From Edaphochlamys debaryana (lineage: Eukaryota; Chlorophyta; Chlorophyceae; Chlamydomonadales), in contig JAEHOE010000114.1 of assembly GCA_016858145.1 (NCBI GenBank), forward strand, positions 186,001 through 250,000: a stretch of 64,000 nucleotides of DNA, given 5' to 3'. How positions within the stretch are numbered: the stretch's first letter is position 1; each line of letters opens with the position of its first letter. Below are positions 24,701-35,500 of the stretch, in pieces. Below the pieces are notes generated by a model. It saw nothing but the letters and a program-made list of their open reading frames with translations. It searched no databases and had not been told where the DNA came from. A program made the position numbers and the translations under genes.

Positions 24701-25552
24701 AGGGGGGGGAGGCAACTGAAGCAACCAGGCCACCCACATGCTTCGCCCCCACGTCACGTCGTCGGGAGGTGAGGGGGAGGATGAGGCCAAGGCTGAGGCG
24801 TACAAGGTAGCCGCTTACTTGCTGGGAGCTTCTACCTCCCCTCCTCCTCGCCTCCGGAGGGATCCTCAGGGCTGAGGCTCAGCCCTTCTCCCTCCTACCT
24901 GTTGCAAACGAAGAACGCGCGTGCGCTGCCCTTGATCGAGAATCGAGCGATAATGAGCGCCATGATGAACCACTGGAAGGTGCGTACGGAAGAGGGCGGG
25001 GCGGAGGCCAGGTTATGACGGAAAGAAGAAAACACAACTGCCCATTCGATGCCCGTACTCGAGCCCGTGCGTCCGTACTCACCACCATGGAAACCACGGC
25101 CACGGGGACACCGTACACGACTGCCACATTGTCAGCGGTGAAGGTTTGGGGGCAGGGGATGTTGCACACGAACTGCACGCAAGGGGGGCGCGAGGGGGGG
25201 GCTGGGAAGAGGGCACTCGCCAGAGGCTCGTGGTGCCGCTAGGCGCTGACACCCCGGGCGCTTAGCGGCGACACCTGTATGTTTGCTGCAAGGCCACATT
25301 GGGCGATCAAGGGCCAGATTTGGGCTTCGTTGGCGATCAGCTCAACCTTCAATTCCTATACAGGCTTCAGCAGCCGTGCAACCCATGTGACTTCTCGCGT
25401 GGTAACCACCCAGGAGCCAGGATGCATCCGCTCGCACCCCAGCGGCCGCACCTTCTGACAGCAGCCGTACTGGGCCTCGACCTCATCTTTCGTGAGGGAG
25501 TGGGTCCAAACGCCCGGCGAAATCTCAAAGTTGAGGCTCGTGCAGTATAAGT
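18776..25552 (-). CDS. Sodium:solute symporter (SSS family), left copy
   Basis: At least 24 exons, one for one with the right copy, from 25552-25452 to 19099-18776 (TAA). The first coding exon with the start codon was not found. Exon 2 needs a preceding base to complete its first codon. The protein is a multi-span membrane transporter of about 750 residues: NRMGLLTLPELYARKYG, GVYSGSGGLYSVALTDLPQ and STADGAILATSTV match conserved SSS (SLC5/PutP-type) positions. The Cys/His/Ala-rich cytosolic tail ends in GPNGV. It would import a solute with Na+ or H+, probably at the plasma membrane. The family includes urea/polyamine (DUR3), proline and choline carriers. The sequence does not clearly follow DUR3, so the substrate is open. 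All exons keep frame and splice sites. It is divergent from the left agmatine deiminase. Confidence 0.85.
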
Positions 25553-26945
25553 CTGTGGGGGAGGTCGGGGGAGAGGGCAGGAATTGTGGGGCAGATAAAA
25601 CGTCGGGGGGCGGGATGGAGGGGCGGACGGCCAGAGTCCTGCGCACGGCACGGAGAGCCTGTTGGTATGATCAACCACCCGACTACCAAAGCGGTGAGGT
25701 CAACGGTTGCTGGCACCGGCACGGCCTGATTGCCCAGCCCGGAAGCACGGTCTGCCGTTTGCCCGAGAGCAAGGAGAATGAGCCTGAGCCAGCCCGGCTG
25801 CGGTACATCAATAAGTACAACAGCCCGTGCGACACGTGGAAGCCTTGCCGCTTGACGGTTAGCTTCGTGCTGCTCCTCCCCGCGGGAGTGGCAAGGCTGC
25901 GAGCGAGGTGACCCACACGCCTGGAGAGATCGCGGTAAACCTTCCCCAGGCGTTCCTCCCCGCCCATCCCCGCCCCGGCCCATTCGTGCTAGCATGACAC
26001 AGAAGCTGTCCATGCGCGTCCGCGCTCATTCTTTTGAGAGACAGAAAAGCGCCCCGACTACGAAAGCGCCATTTTACGGACTTCCTGCTCCGCCGTGGGC
26101 GCCTTCCGTGGCCTTGCGCCTGTCGAAGACAACAAAGTCTCGCTCCGACGGAACGCCCGCGTCTGTGTGTGCAGCTCGCCATGACCCCGAACCATTCTTC
26201 CGCGCCAACCACCCCCAAACAGACTGCAGGATTGTACTTGTGTACTGGATTGTTAATGAAGAGCCGCGTTTGCATTACCTGACGACATGGTGGAGAAGCT
26301 GGCGGTTCAGCTCGCGAAAGGCCACCAGTTTTACAATAGGGTGGAGACTCGTCGAGCAGCCCCGCGCTAGTCCTGAGAACAATAGGGAAAAAACGATGGC
26401 AGCTGGCGGAGTCGGCGTCGGGTTGTGGTTGAGCTGCATTCATTGGGCCCCGTCGCGAACCCTAGTCGGTCGTGGTCCTGGCCACAACCGGCAGCACCCA
26501 CACCGCACCCTCACCGCGATTGCTTCTACCGTAGACCTCGCTCCTGACGCGTTGATTTCAAAGTGGCCTGCGCGAACCAACCGGCTGTCCCGCCGCACGT
26601 GCGTCTACGAGATGCTGTGGTGCTCGGTCCCGCTCGGTCCGTCGGACGTGCTGCCGCCAGGCCGTGTTCAAGAGCAGAGGTAGAGTACAAGGCAGTTGGT
26701 GCGATCCCAGGTAGTGGTCGCGGTGCTCACAGGCCCTGCAGGAACGCGGTTGCCGTACGTCGGTGTACGGCAACCGTAAAAAGGCACACCAATTTGGCCT
26801 CCTCGTTGGCGTCATAAGCTCCACACAGCGCCAGCAGCGTCAAGACGTCTAGGACAAGGTGTCAAGGGTCTGACACGCGACAGAGCCATCCCGGCCATCC
26901 CGCCAACACCGCCTGCCTCTAAACGTTGCGAACAAGCCTGCAACC
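25553..26945. promoter_or_regulatory. Divergent promoter region, left symporter / left agmatine deiminase
   Basis: About 1.4 kb between two divergent genes should hold both promoters and the missing first symporter exon. Only the last 60-70 bases before 25552 resemble the matching region of the right arm (intron 3' end). The rest shows no clear similarity to 39367-40900. Confidence 0.5.
26747..26776. promoter_or_regulatory. 12-bp perfect inverted repeat upstream of left agmatine deiminase
   Basis: CGGTTGCCGTAC and GTACGGCAACCG pair perfectly around a 6-nt loop, 170 bp before the ATG at 26946. Each half contains the TGCCGTAC octamer. GTAC is also the core bound by SBP-type regulators in Chlamydomonas, so a dimeric regulator site is possible. 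No partner is shown by the sequence. Confidence 0.6.
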
Positions 26946-29932
26946 ATGCTGCAGTCCGCTGGTGCCCTGACGGCCAGGTTCGCCGCTCAGGTGACCAGTC
27001 GCGGCTTCGGAGGTAAGCTGCGAAAGGCATCCACTTGGTGCACGGCTCCCCAAGCTTGCCACGCAACATCGTTCGAGTGACCTTACGACCTGTTCCCGGC
27101 GCTTCCACAGGCCTTGGCGCGCTGGCGAGCCAGCAGCTTGCGGGCATGAGCGCCGCTGCGTCGGGGCCCACGCCCAAGCAGCTCGGCTACACGATGCCTG
27201 GTGAGTGCTTGAAGGGAAGAGGTTGCCCAATTCAGAGTGGCTGATTCCTGGGGTTTGCTCGGCAACGCGATTTCCGATCGTCGTCGTGGCTTCCGCGCAA
27301 CGTGGAGCGAGCTTTGCGCTGATGACGCTACGCACTCGCCCGTATGCCTCAGCGTTGGGCAGCTTCCGCGTGCGACCAACTTCTCCGTGACGCTCGGTCC
27401 TGCACGTGCCCCAACCATAACCGCCCCGCCCCGCCCTTTCCTCGCGACTTGCGCCCCTCTCCCGCAGGCGAGTTCGAGCCCCACGTCGGCTGCTGGATGG
27501 GCTGGCCCTACAGCCCCTACCTGTGGCGCGACGGCGCGAAGCCCGCGCAGCAGCAGTACGCGGCCATCGCCAAGGCCATCAGCGAGTTCGAGCCCGTGTG
27601 GATGTTCGCCGACCCCGCGGTGAGCAGCAGAGTTCGCTCCTCTTGGCCTCGCAACTCCTTCCTATGATGTACTTTTGCGCTCTGGTCATCTAGATCACCT
27701 CTAGCTCCCCGCCCACGCCTACGAACCCAGCGCTGAACGTCGCCACCCCTCCCCCCGCTGCGGTGGCCTGAAACCTTTTGCTCCCCACGCTCGCCTACCA
27801 AGTTGCTGCCGCCGCCTTGCCTGAACCCCCCTCCCCTCCCCTCTCCCCCAGAGCGCCGACACCGCCCGCGCCTACTTCAAGGGCGTGTCGGGGGTGACTG
27901 TGGTGGAGATGCCCCTGGAGGACGGGTGGCTGCGCGACTGGGGCCCCACGGTGAGGGGGGAAGGGGGAGGCGCTGTCAGGGGGGGGCTCCGTTGGTTTTG
28001 CGTTTCTCGCCTTGCCTGCCCCCTCTCGCCAGAGTTGCCAAGCCCCGTAACCTCATCCCTCTCACTCCGCTCTCCCTCCCCGCTCCCTCCCTCCCTCCCG
28101 CAGTGCGTTGTCAAGGACGACCCCAAGACGGGCAAGCGCGAGGTGGCGGGAGTGCACTGGGACTACGACTGCTACGGAGCGCCGGGCAAGAAGAAGCTGG
28201 GGCTGCCGGCGGTGAGCGAGGGCAGGGGGCGGAGGGCCGGGAGGGGTTGTGGGTTGGCTAGAGCGCACGCAATCAAACCCGCGCAACGTGTGCGCAGCTC
28301 CCTCGCCGTCCCCACTGCCTGCCGCTTACCCTCCCCGCCGCACCCTCCTCCCCCCTCCCCCCCTCCCCCCCCCCCCAGATGATGCCCGACTGGCAGAAGG
28401 ACCACGCCGCCGGCCGCGCCGTCCTGGACTGGGCTGGCATCAAGGCCTTCGAGTGCCCCATGCACCTGGAGGGAGGCTCCATCCACTCGGACGGACAGGG
28501 GTGAGCGGGGGAGGGAGGGGAGGGAGGGAGGGTCGGGAGGGACAGGAGGGAAGGCCGTAGCCACCCTGCAGTCACTTTGGCACACCGGTATGCATTCTGG
28601 CGTGCTCCCTCCCACCCTTCCCGCCCCCTCCGCCCGCAGCACCCTGGTGGTGACTGAGGAGTGCCTGCTGCACCCCTCCCGCAACCCGCACCTGGGCAAG
28701 GAGGGCATCGAGAAGATGCTCAAGGTGGGGGCGGGCCCGAGGGGGGGGGCACATTACCTGTGGTGCTCTGCGCTCTGACCCATTGGCCCAGCCAGTCACC
28801 CGCCTCGCTCATCCCCCTCCCGCCCCCCCCCCTCCCCCCTGTCAGGAGTACCTGGGCCTCGAGAAGATCATCTGGCTGTGGAAGGGCATGATGGGCGACG
28901 ACCAGGTGGTCAACGGCCACGTGGACAACATGGCCACCTTCTCGGAGCCGGGCACCATCCTGCTGTCCTGGTGCGACGACCCCAACGACCCCCAGGTAAG
29001 GGACGGGGGGACAGGAGGGGGGAGCTCTGGGGGGCCTGTCATGTGGGTCGGCCGGGAACCCTGCTCTGGGGCATTGCCTGCTTTGATGCCGGCTATGCTC
29101 CTAGCAGGGTTCGGTGAGTGAGCATATGTCAAACCCGCGCCTCATCTCCTCGCCGCCCTCGCTCCCCCCTCCCTCAGCACGAGGTGTCTGCCCGCAATCT
29201 GGAGATCCTGGAGAACACGGAGGACGCCCTGGGCCGCCGGCTCAAGGTCATCAAGTTGCCCGCGCCCACGCCCGCAATGTTCCGCACCTTCAAGGAGGCA
29301 AACCAAGTGCACCCGGACCACATCAAGGTGGGTGGGGGAGGGGGGCTGGAGGTGGGATCGATGGGGGGAAGACTGGAGGCTCGCGTGCACCTAAGACCGC
29401 AGCGCTGCCTTACAGCCGCCGCCTTCGCATTCCCTCCTTACGCCTCTGCGCCCTCCCATGCCCCTCCTACCCCCCCTCGCCTCCGCAGAAGGGCTACGTC
29501 CCCCGCATCCCCGGCGAGCGCCTGGCCGCCTCGTACATCAACCACTACATCGCAAACGGAGGCATCGTGTGCCCGCAGTTCGGAGGGGCGCAGGTGAGCA
29601 GGGGGGGGGCACAAGACACCCATTCACAGGCTGCCTCCCGCTTGGGCGCTCCAGTCTCGTCAAACTGTTCTTGCCCTCGCCATACAACTGTTGTCTCTCA
29701 CCCTCTCTCACCCACTCGTGGGCTCCACTCTCACTTCATCGCACCGCGCTTGACCCCTCTCCCGCCCCCCCCTCCCTCCGCCCCCCAGTCCAAGTCCGAC
29801 GAGCTGGCCCTGGAGGTGCTGTCCAAGGCCTACCCCGGGCGCAAGGTGGTGGGTGTCCACAGCCGCGACGTGCTGCTCAACGCCGGCAACGTGCACTGCA
29901 TCACGCAGCAGCACGTGGCGCCACGGCCGTAA
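26946..29932 (+). CDS. AIH: Agmatine deiminase (agmatine iminohydrolase), left copy, 423 aa
   Basis: Eleven exons join in phase: 26946-27012, 27111-27200, 27468-27619, 27852-27950, 28104-28211, 28379-28500, 28640-28724, 28846-28995, 29178-29327, 29489-29593 and 29789-29932 (TAA). The enzyme hydrolyses agmatine to N-carbamoylputrescine and ammonia, the second step of the arginine decarboxylase route to putrescine. Family residues are present: GWLRDWGPT (D132), EGGSIHSDG (E203), NGHVDN (H266, D268) and GNVHCITQQ with the catalytic Cys at 413. Plant enzymes are about 380 residues. The extra 40 or so at the N-terminus (MLQSAGALTARFAAQVTSRGF) are basic and hydroxylated and look like a mitochondrial or plastid leader. 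It is divergent from the symporter and upstream of a carrier gene in the same direction. Confidence 0.95.
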
Positions 29933-30946
29933 AGAGGAGAGGCGGGCAGGCCGGACTGACTGGAGCGACTGGAGCGGCTGAGGCTGAGCGTTACTGAGGC
30001 CTCGTGGCGGAGTGGGAGGGGAGCGAAGTGAGCGGAGCTGGAGACGAGTATGCGAGCTGTCGAGACCTGCGCCGACAGCGGGGCTTGCGGCCGTAAGTAA
30101 GGATGTCTCTGCTCATGTGGAGAGGGAGCTGAGGTCGAGCTGCGCTGGAGCAAGGGAGGCCGGCAGGTTGGGGATTCGGACGGGTTCGGATAGTAAAGAA
30201 CGGACACAGATCGGGAACAGATGGATGTGCGGTCATATTGGCGGACGCGCGTCGAGAGTTTTGCAGTAATAGCAGTAGCAGCGTTGCTCAACACATGCGT
30301 CCTCGTCACATGCGTTCTGCCACCTCGTGGCTATCTTCGAGCCTCCAGTGCTTGGCACTGCTTACTGTGCTTCGTTGTGATTTTCTATGACCCCTTGGAG
30401 CTGGGGTTGGCTGTGTCCTTCGGCGCAATGCCTGGCGGGGTGGCTTTTAGGGGCAAGAACGCTGGATGGGCGACAACGTCGGTGGATGATGATGGCTGTC
30501 AAGCGGTCAAAGTTGCTCTTACGGGGAGGTCTGGCGACAAGACCAAAGATGTTAACCACGCGCGCTTGTAACATCGCTTGTTGTATCCCATGAGCCAGCT
30601 CGCGGCTCTTCGGCTCTCGACCTTGCGGTTGCCGGTTGGTCATCCGCCGACGCGAGATCAGCCTCAGCGCGTCCTCTGCTTCTGCTCTCAACTCAGACAC
30701 CTGAAGACTTCAGCCGTCTGCCCACTCCAACCGCCCAATCACCTGCCGCCGCTCGCGGCTCCGATATGCCCACCTCGCGACCTGCTGGGTTTACGCCTGT
30801 CCCAGCCCACAAAGCATGTAGCTACACGCGCGGATTTGGCAAGAGGTCATCCGGAGTCGCTTTGTGGCCCCTGCGGCTTAGGGTTCGGGCTCGCCCGAAC
30901 TGACATTTTAGCAAGTTACCATTAGACGGTGGCATGCGTGCATAGT
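29933..30946 (+). other. 3' flank of left agmatine deiminase and upstream region of the carrier gene
   Basis: No gene is seen. TGTAA at about 30566-30570 is a likely poly(A) signal. From there to the carrier start the sequence matches the right arm. Between the stop codon and about 30555 it does not, so the 3' UTR was replaced or inserted in one copy. Confidence 0.5.
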
Positions 30947-33033
30947 ATGCTGATGGCTGGTGGTGAAGCGCCCTCGCGGCAGCTTGAGGTACAACGCGGC
31001 GACGATGCAAGCCTTGCCCGCTTCGGCCGCAGCCTGCGCTCCTGCCTCGCCAGCGACTCTAGCGAGTTCTTATCCATCTTCTGGAGCGGAGCCCTTGCCG
31101 GCCTGGTGCTGGAAGCGGGTACGCGCGCGCGACTCATCGCGCTTGCCGAGCGCACTCCTTGCGAGTCTCGCCCAAGCCTACAACCGGTCCAAAGCTTCAC
31201 AACTAGCTCGATCTGGGACATTGAGGTAGCTCCAGGGCGTAAAAACAAGCCGGACTTGGTCCCGTGTCGCGCATGCCCCCGCAGCCATCCACACCACGCA
31301 CGCCCTCCAAGCGCGCCTGCAGCAGCTGCGCCAGGGCCACACGTTTGGCACGCTCGGGCTGAAGTGGTGGGTGGGGGGCACGGCATGCTATGTGAAGACG
31401 CGGCGTCGCGGGCCCACGGAGCCAAGCCTCCACGAACGCGCCCCCCCCTTGCGTCCGCAGGTGGATCACGGCTGTCGCCTCCCAGCCGCCAAAGGTGAGC
31501 CCACCTGTTTATCTAGCCACACTGCAGCATTGAACCTGGCACTGCCACTCCTCTGCGCCCCTACCCCACCGGGGCCCAGCCGCCTTACCGCCCCCCGCCT
31601 TACCGCCCCCCCAGGGCCCCTTCCGCGGCGCCGCGGGCACCCTCGCCGCGGGAACCATTTGGAGTGGCATCTTCGGATCCTGCTTCGTACCCGTGCGGGC
31701 AGCGGTGGACGCAACGGCGGCGGAGGCGGGGCGAGAGGACGGGGGCGGCTGGGCACCGGCGGCGGGGGCGGCGGCGGGGGCCCTGGCGGCTTCCAGTGTG
31801 CGGGTGCCGCTGCAGGTGGGGAGAGGCAGTGAAGGGAATGCGATGGGGCGGGCGCATCTCTTATCACCTCTCACCTTGGTGCAACGAGCCGCTCCTCCCC
31901 CTCCCCCCCTTAGGTGGTTCGGGAGCGCATGCGGCGTAGGGAGTTCTTCTGCTCCCTCCAAGCGGTGAGGCCGGGCTGAGGGGTGGGGGCACCGCCCCAG
32001 AGCTTCTGTCACCCACCGGCCTAGTGCGTATGCCTCTTTACTAGTCGCCGCTGCGCCCCACTACCCCGCTTGTCCGCTGTCCAGTTTGAGCTCATCCTCA
32101 CCCGCGAGGGCCCCGCAGCGCTGTACAAGGGCTGGTGAGTGGTGGAGGAGGGGTCTTGCAGGGGGACACTGCGCGGGACAGCTGTGATGGTCAACGTGAC
32201 TGCCGGCTCGGTCTGTGGTCTCCAATACCGTGAGGTCCAACCTTACCCCCGGCATCCTCCGCCCCTGATGCTCCCCCAGGCTCTCCAGCCTCCGTGCTGT
32301 GCCCTTCGACGCCATGCTCTTCATGCTGTACGACAAGGGGAAGCGCCGCGTACTGGATCCCGGATCTGGTCAGGCGACCAACGAACACGCTGCCACCGGG
32401 CTGGGGGAGTCGGGGGCGACCGGAGTGGCGGCGGCGACGGCAGGGCCAGCGGGGGCGGCGGCGGCTGGTGTGGAGGCACGGGGCCCCACGGACTGCTCTG
32501 GGAGCTGCACGCAGGGAGCCCGCCCTGCACCCGGGGCCGCACCCTCTGAGGGGGCCGGTGCTGCCGAGAGTCTAGCGCCCCCCTACCGCTGGTGGCAGGC
32601 GGCTCTCGTGGGCGGTGCTGCGGGGGCGGCTACGGGCCTCGTGACCAGCCCCCTGGAAGCGGCGCGGGCGGCGGGGGCGGAGGCGACGAGCGGTGCCTCG
32701 AGGGTCTCGGCGGGCCCCGCTGCTTCTCCTTCGGTGGCTCTGCACAGCAGGGGCGGCAGGGGGCGGTTTGCTGCTTTTGGTCGTGCATTGGCGGGCGGGG
32801 TGCGGTCGCGTGTTGCGTGGTGCGCGATGGAGGGGGCGGTGTTCTTCCCCGCCCTCGAGGCGGCCGTCCCCCTGTGCGACTGGGCGTCCGGTGTGGGGCT
32901 GGCGGAGGAGGGGGCGGGGGCAGGGGCGGGCGCGGGACCGGGTGGGGCGGGCGAGGACGGAGGCGGGGGTGGGGGCGAGGCGTGGGCGGGGCAGCAGGCG
33001 CACCGCCACCCGGCTCACCCACTGCACTGGTGA
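30947..33033 (+). CDS. Mitochondrial carrier family (SLC25-like) protein, left, intact copy, 447 aa
   Basis: Seven exons join in phase: 30947-31118, 31285-31366, 31461-31494, 31615-31815, 31914-31964, 32085-32134 and 32280-33033 (TGA). Carrier-family signatures include GPAALYKGWLSSLRAVPFDAM (second-repeat end), VPLQVVRERM (PxDxxK/R-like with Q) and TSPLEAAR (third repeat). The first repeat, SGALAGLVLEAAIHTTHALQ, lacks the usual Pro. Repeats are separated by Ala/Gly-rich inserts, and a C-terminal Gly/Ala-rich tail follows the last helices (WCAMEGAVFFPALEAAVPL). It probably moves a metabolite across a mitochondrial or other organelle membrane. The degenerate motifs make the substrate unpredictable. 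Start ATG 30947 gives MLMAGGEAPSR; the right copy starts MVNGGEAPSR. Confidence 0.8.
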
Positions 33034-33743
33034 CGGGGACGAGAGAGGGCGGGGACGGTGTGTTGGGAATCCCGAAGGTATGAAGGGCTGGGTGGACCGG
33101 TGCGGATGCATGCGCAATGGTCGAGTTGGCTCCTGGAGGCAGACGGCGCATTTTGACGATGGAGACAGCGCCTGGCTGGTCGTAGGCTTTGGCTTTTGGC
33201 TTGGCGGTAAAGGGCCCAAGCTGGGGTGGTACAACGACAGTTATAAGACCCCGACTGCAACCGTCCACGAGTTTGCAGGCCCTGTCCAGCAGACTTCTTA
33301 TAAGGCGGGGATGCTTGAAACGTGTCACTCTTACGCAAGGAGCCTTGCGGGAAGGGTCAGGCGGGACCTAGCGGCGCGTGGAGTGGGGGTGGCCTAGACA
33401 AGCCCATAATCGCCATCGCTCGGATTTGACCTGCGATTTTGAGGCGACTTGGAGCCAGCAGGTGCAGCCTGGGTTGGTGCAGGTTCAAGTCCAGGCGAAT
33501 GCAGGCCAAGCTTACCCAAGAAAGTTAATAAGGACACGGCAACACACAGCACTGGCGGCAGTACGACAGTACGACAGCACAGCATAGCTAGGGGCCTGGT
33601 GTGTGGTGCTGTGGGGCTGTCGGCTGCATGGAATGGTACAGCTGCAGGTGGCGCTATATAAGTACGTGCCGCGGACGCCGGCAAAAGGGGTGGCTTGGCG
33701 GGACGGGCCGGCTCCGTCGCCGAGCGTGTCGGACCCTTGGCAC
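32696..33743. other. Spacer between the two arms of the inverted duplication
   Basis: Unique sequence of 1,048 bp. It holds the true 3' end of the left carrier gene (to 33033), then 360 bp without a gene, then the foreign 3' tail of the right carrier reading frame (33394-33743). TATATAAG occurs at about 33655-33662 on the plus strand. Confidence 0.85.
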
Positions 33744-35500
33744 CACCGCTCGCCGCCTCCGCTCCCGCCGCCCGCGCCGCTTCCAGGGGGCTGGTCACGA
33801 GGCCCGTAGCCGCCCCCGCAGCACCGCCCACGAGAGCCGCCTGCCACCAGCGGTAGGGGGGCGCTAGACTCTCGGCAGCACCGGCCCCCTCAGAGGGTGC
33901 GGCCCTGGGTGCAGGGCGGGCTCCCTGGGTGCAGCTCCCAGAGCAGTCCGTGGGGCCCCGTGCCTCCACACCAGCCGCCGCCGCCTCCGCTGGCCCTGCC
34001 GTCGCCGCCGCCACTCCGGTCGCTCCCGACTCCCCCAGCCCGGTGGCAGCGTGTTCGTTGGTCGCCTGACCAGATCCGGGATCCAGCATGCGGCGCTTCC
34101 CCGTGTCGTACAGCATGAAGAGCATGGCGTCGAAGGGCACAGCACGGAGGCTGGAGAGCCTGGGGGAGCATCAGGGTCGGAGGATGCCGGGGGTAAGGTT
34201 GACGTCACGTACGGCTGGCATCCGGCACTCCGGCAGTGGCTTTGACCATCATAGCTGCCCCGAGCACCGTCCGCCCGCAAGACCCCTCCTCCTCCACTCA
34301 CCAGCCCTTGTACAGCGCTGCGGGGCCCTCGCGAGTGAGGATGAGCTCAAACTGGACAGCGGACAAGCGGGGCAGTGGGGTGCAGCGGCGACTAGTAAAG
34401 AGGCATACGCACTAGGCCACCTAGGTGGGGTGACAGAAGCTCTGGGCCGGTGCCCCCACCCCTCAGCCCGGCCTCACCGCTTGGAGGGAGCAGAAGAACT
34501 CCCTACGCCGCATACGCTCCCGAACCACCTAAGGGGGGGGGAGGGGGAGGAGCGGCTCGTTGCACCAAGGTGCGAGGTGATAAGAGATGCGCCCGCCCCA
34601 TCGCATTCCCTTCACTGCCACTCCCCACCTGCAGCGGCACCCGCACACTGGAAGCCGCCAGGGCCCCCGCCGCCGCCCCCGCCGCCGGCGCCCAGCCGCC
34701 CCCGTCCTCTCGCCCCGCCTCCGCCGCCGTTGCATCCACCGCTGCCCGCACGGGCACGAAGCAGGATCCAAAGATGCCACTCCAAATGGTTCCCGCGGCG
34801 AGGGTGCCCGCGGCGCCGCGGAAGGGACCCTGGTGGGGAGGCAGGAAGAGGGCGGGGGGCGGTAAGGCGGCTGGGCCCGGGTGGGGTAGGGGCGCAGAGG
34901 AGTGGCACTGCCAGGTTCAATGCTGCAGTGTGGCTAGATAAACAGGTGGGCTCACCTTTGGCGGCTGGGAGGCGACAGCCGTGATCCACCTGCAGAGGCA
35001 AGGGCGGGGGGCGTTCGTGGAGGCTTGGCCCCGTGGGCCCGCGGCGCCGCGTCTTCACATAGCATGCCGTGCCCCCCACCCACCACTTCAGCCCGAGCGT
35101 GCCAAACGTGTGGCCCTGGCGCAGCTGCTGCAGGCGCGCTTGGAGGGCGTGCGTGGTGTGGATGGCTGCGGGGGCATGCGCGACACGGGACCAAGTCCGG
35201 CTTGTTTTTACGCCCTGGAGCTACCTCAATGTCCCAGATCGAGCTAGTTGTGAAGCTTTGGACCGGTTGTAGGCTTGGGCGAGACTCGCAAGGAGTGCGC
35301 TCGGCAAGCGCGATGAGTCGCGCGCGCGTACCCGCTTCCAGCACCAGGCCGGCAAGGGCTCCGCTCCAGAAGATGGATAAGAACTCGCTAGAGTCGCTGG
35401 CGAGGCAGGAGCGCAGGCTGCGGCCGAAGCGGGCAAGGCTTGCATCGTCGCCGCGTTGTACCTCAAGCTGCCGCGAGGGCGCTTCACCACCATTCACCAT
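33394..35500 (-). pseudogene. Mitochondrial carrier family gene, right copy, 3'-truncated chimera
   Basis: It mirrors the left carrier from ATG 35500 (MVNGGEAPSRQ) through all six upstream introns. The last exon begins at 34159. Homology stops in SPLEAARAAGAEAASG at about 33744. From there about 115 unrelated residues run to a stop at 33394-33396, containing one hydrophobic stretch (VVLPPVLCVAVSLLTFLG) and a charged end. The final transmembrane helix of the third repeat is lost, so normal six-helix carrier function is unlikely. The frame is otherwise open and the splice sites are kept, so it could still be expressed as an altered protein. It is read as a duplication by-product. Confidence 0.75.

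Larger units (their letters stand above)
18776..32695 (+). repeat. Inverted duplication, left arm
   Basis: Carries symporter (-), agmatine deiminase (+) and carrier gene (+), mirrored by 33744-47545. Homology ends at the outer side with the symporter stop codon, since no similarity was found beyond it. At the inner side it ends at AGCGGTG (32695), within the last carrier exon. Homology is interrupted across the symporter-deiminase intergenic region and across 29933-30560. Confidence 0.93.

Noticed and set aside
18776..25552. Calling the symporters DUR3 urea transporters
   Set aside because: They are clearly SSS-family, but several regions do not follow the DUR3 pattern as I know it, so the substrate was left open.
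25994..26683. 229-codon plus-strand frame between left symporter and left deiminase
   Set aside because: No family resemblance, no counterpart in the right arm, and it lies in the divergent promoter region.
31371..31832. Alternative carrier exon reading VDHGCRLPAAK at 31461
   Set aside because: It breaks the frame of the next exon. Using the donor at 31367 gives LKW-WITAVASQPPK and keeps the carrier frame.
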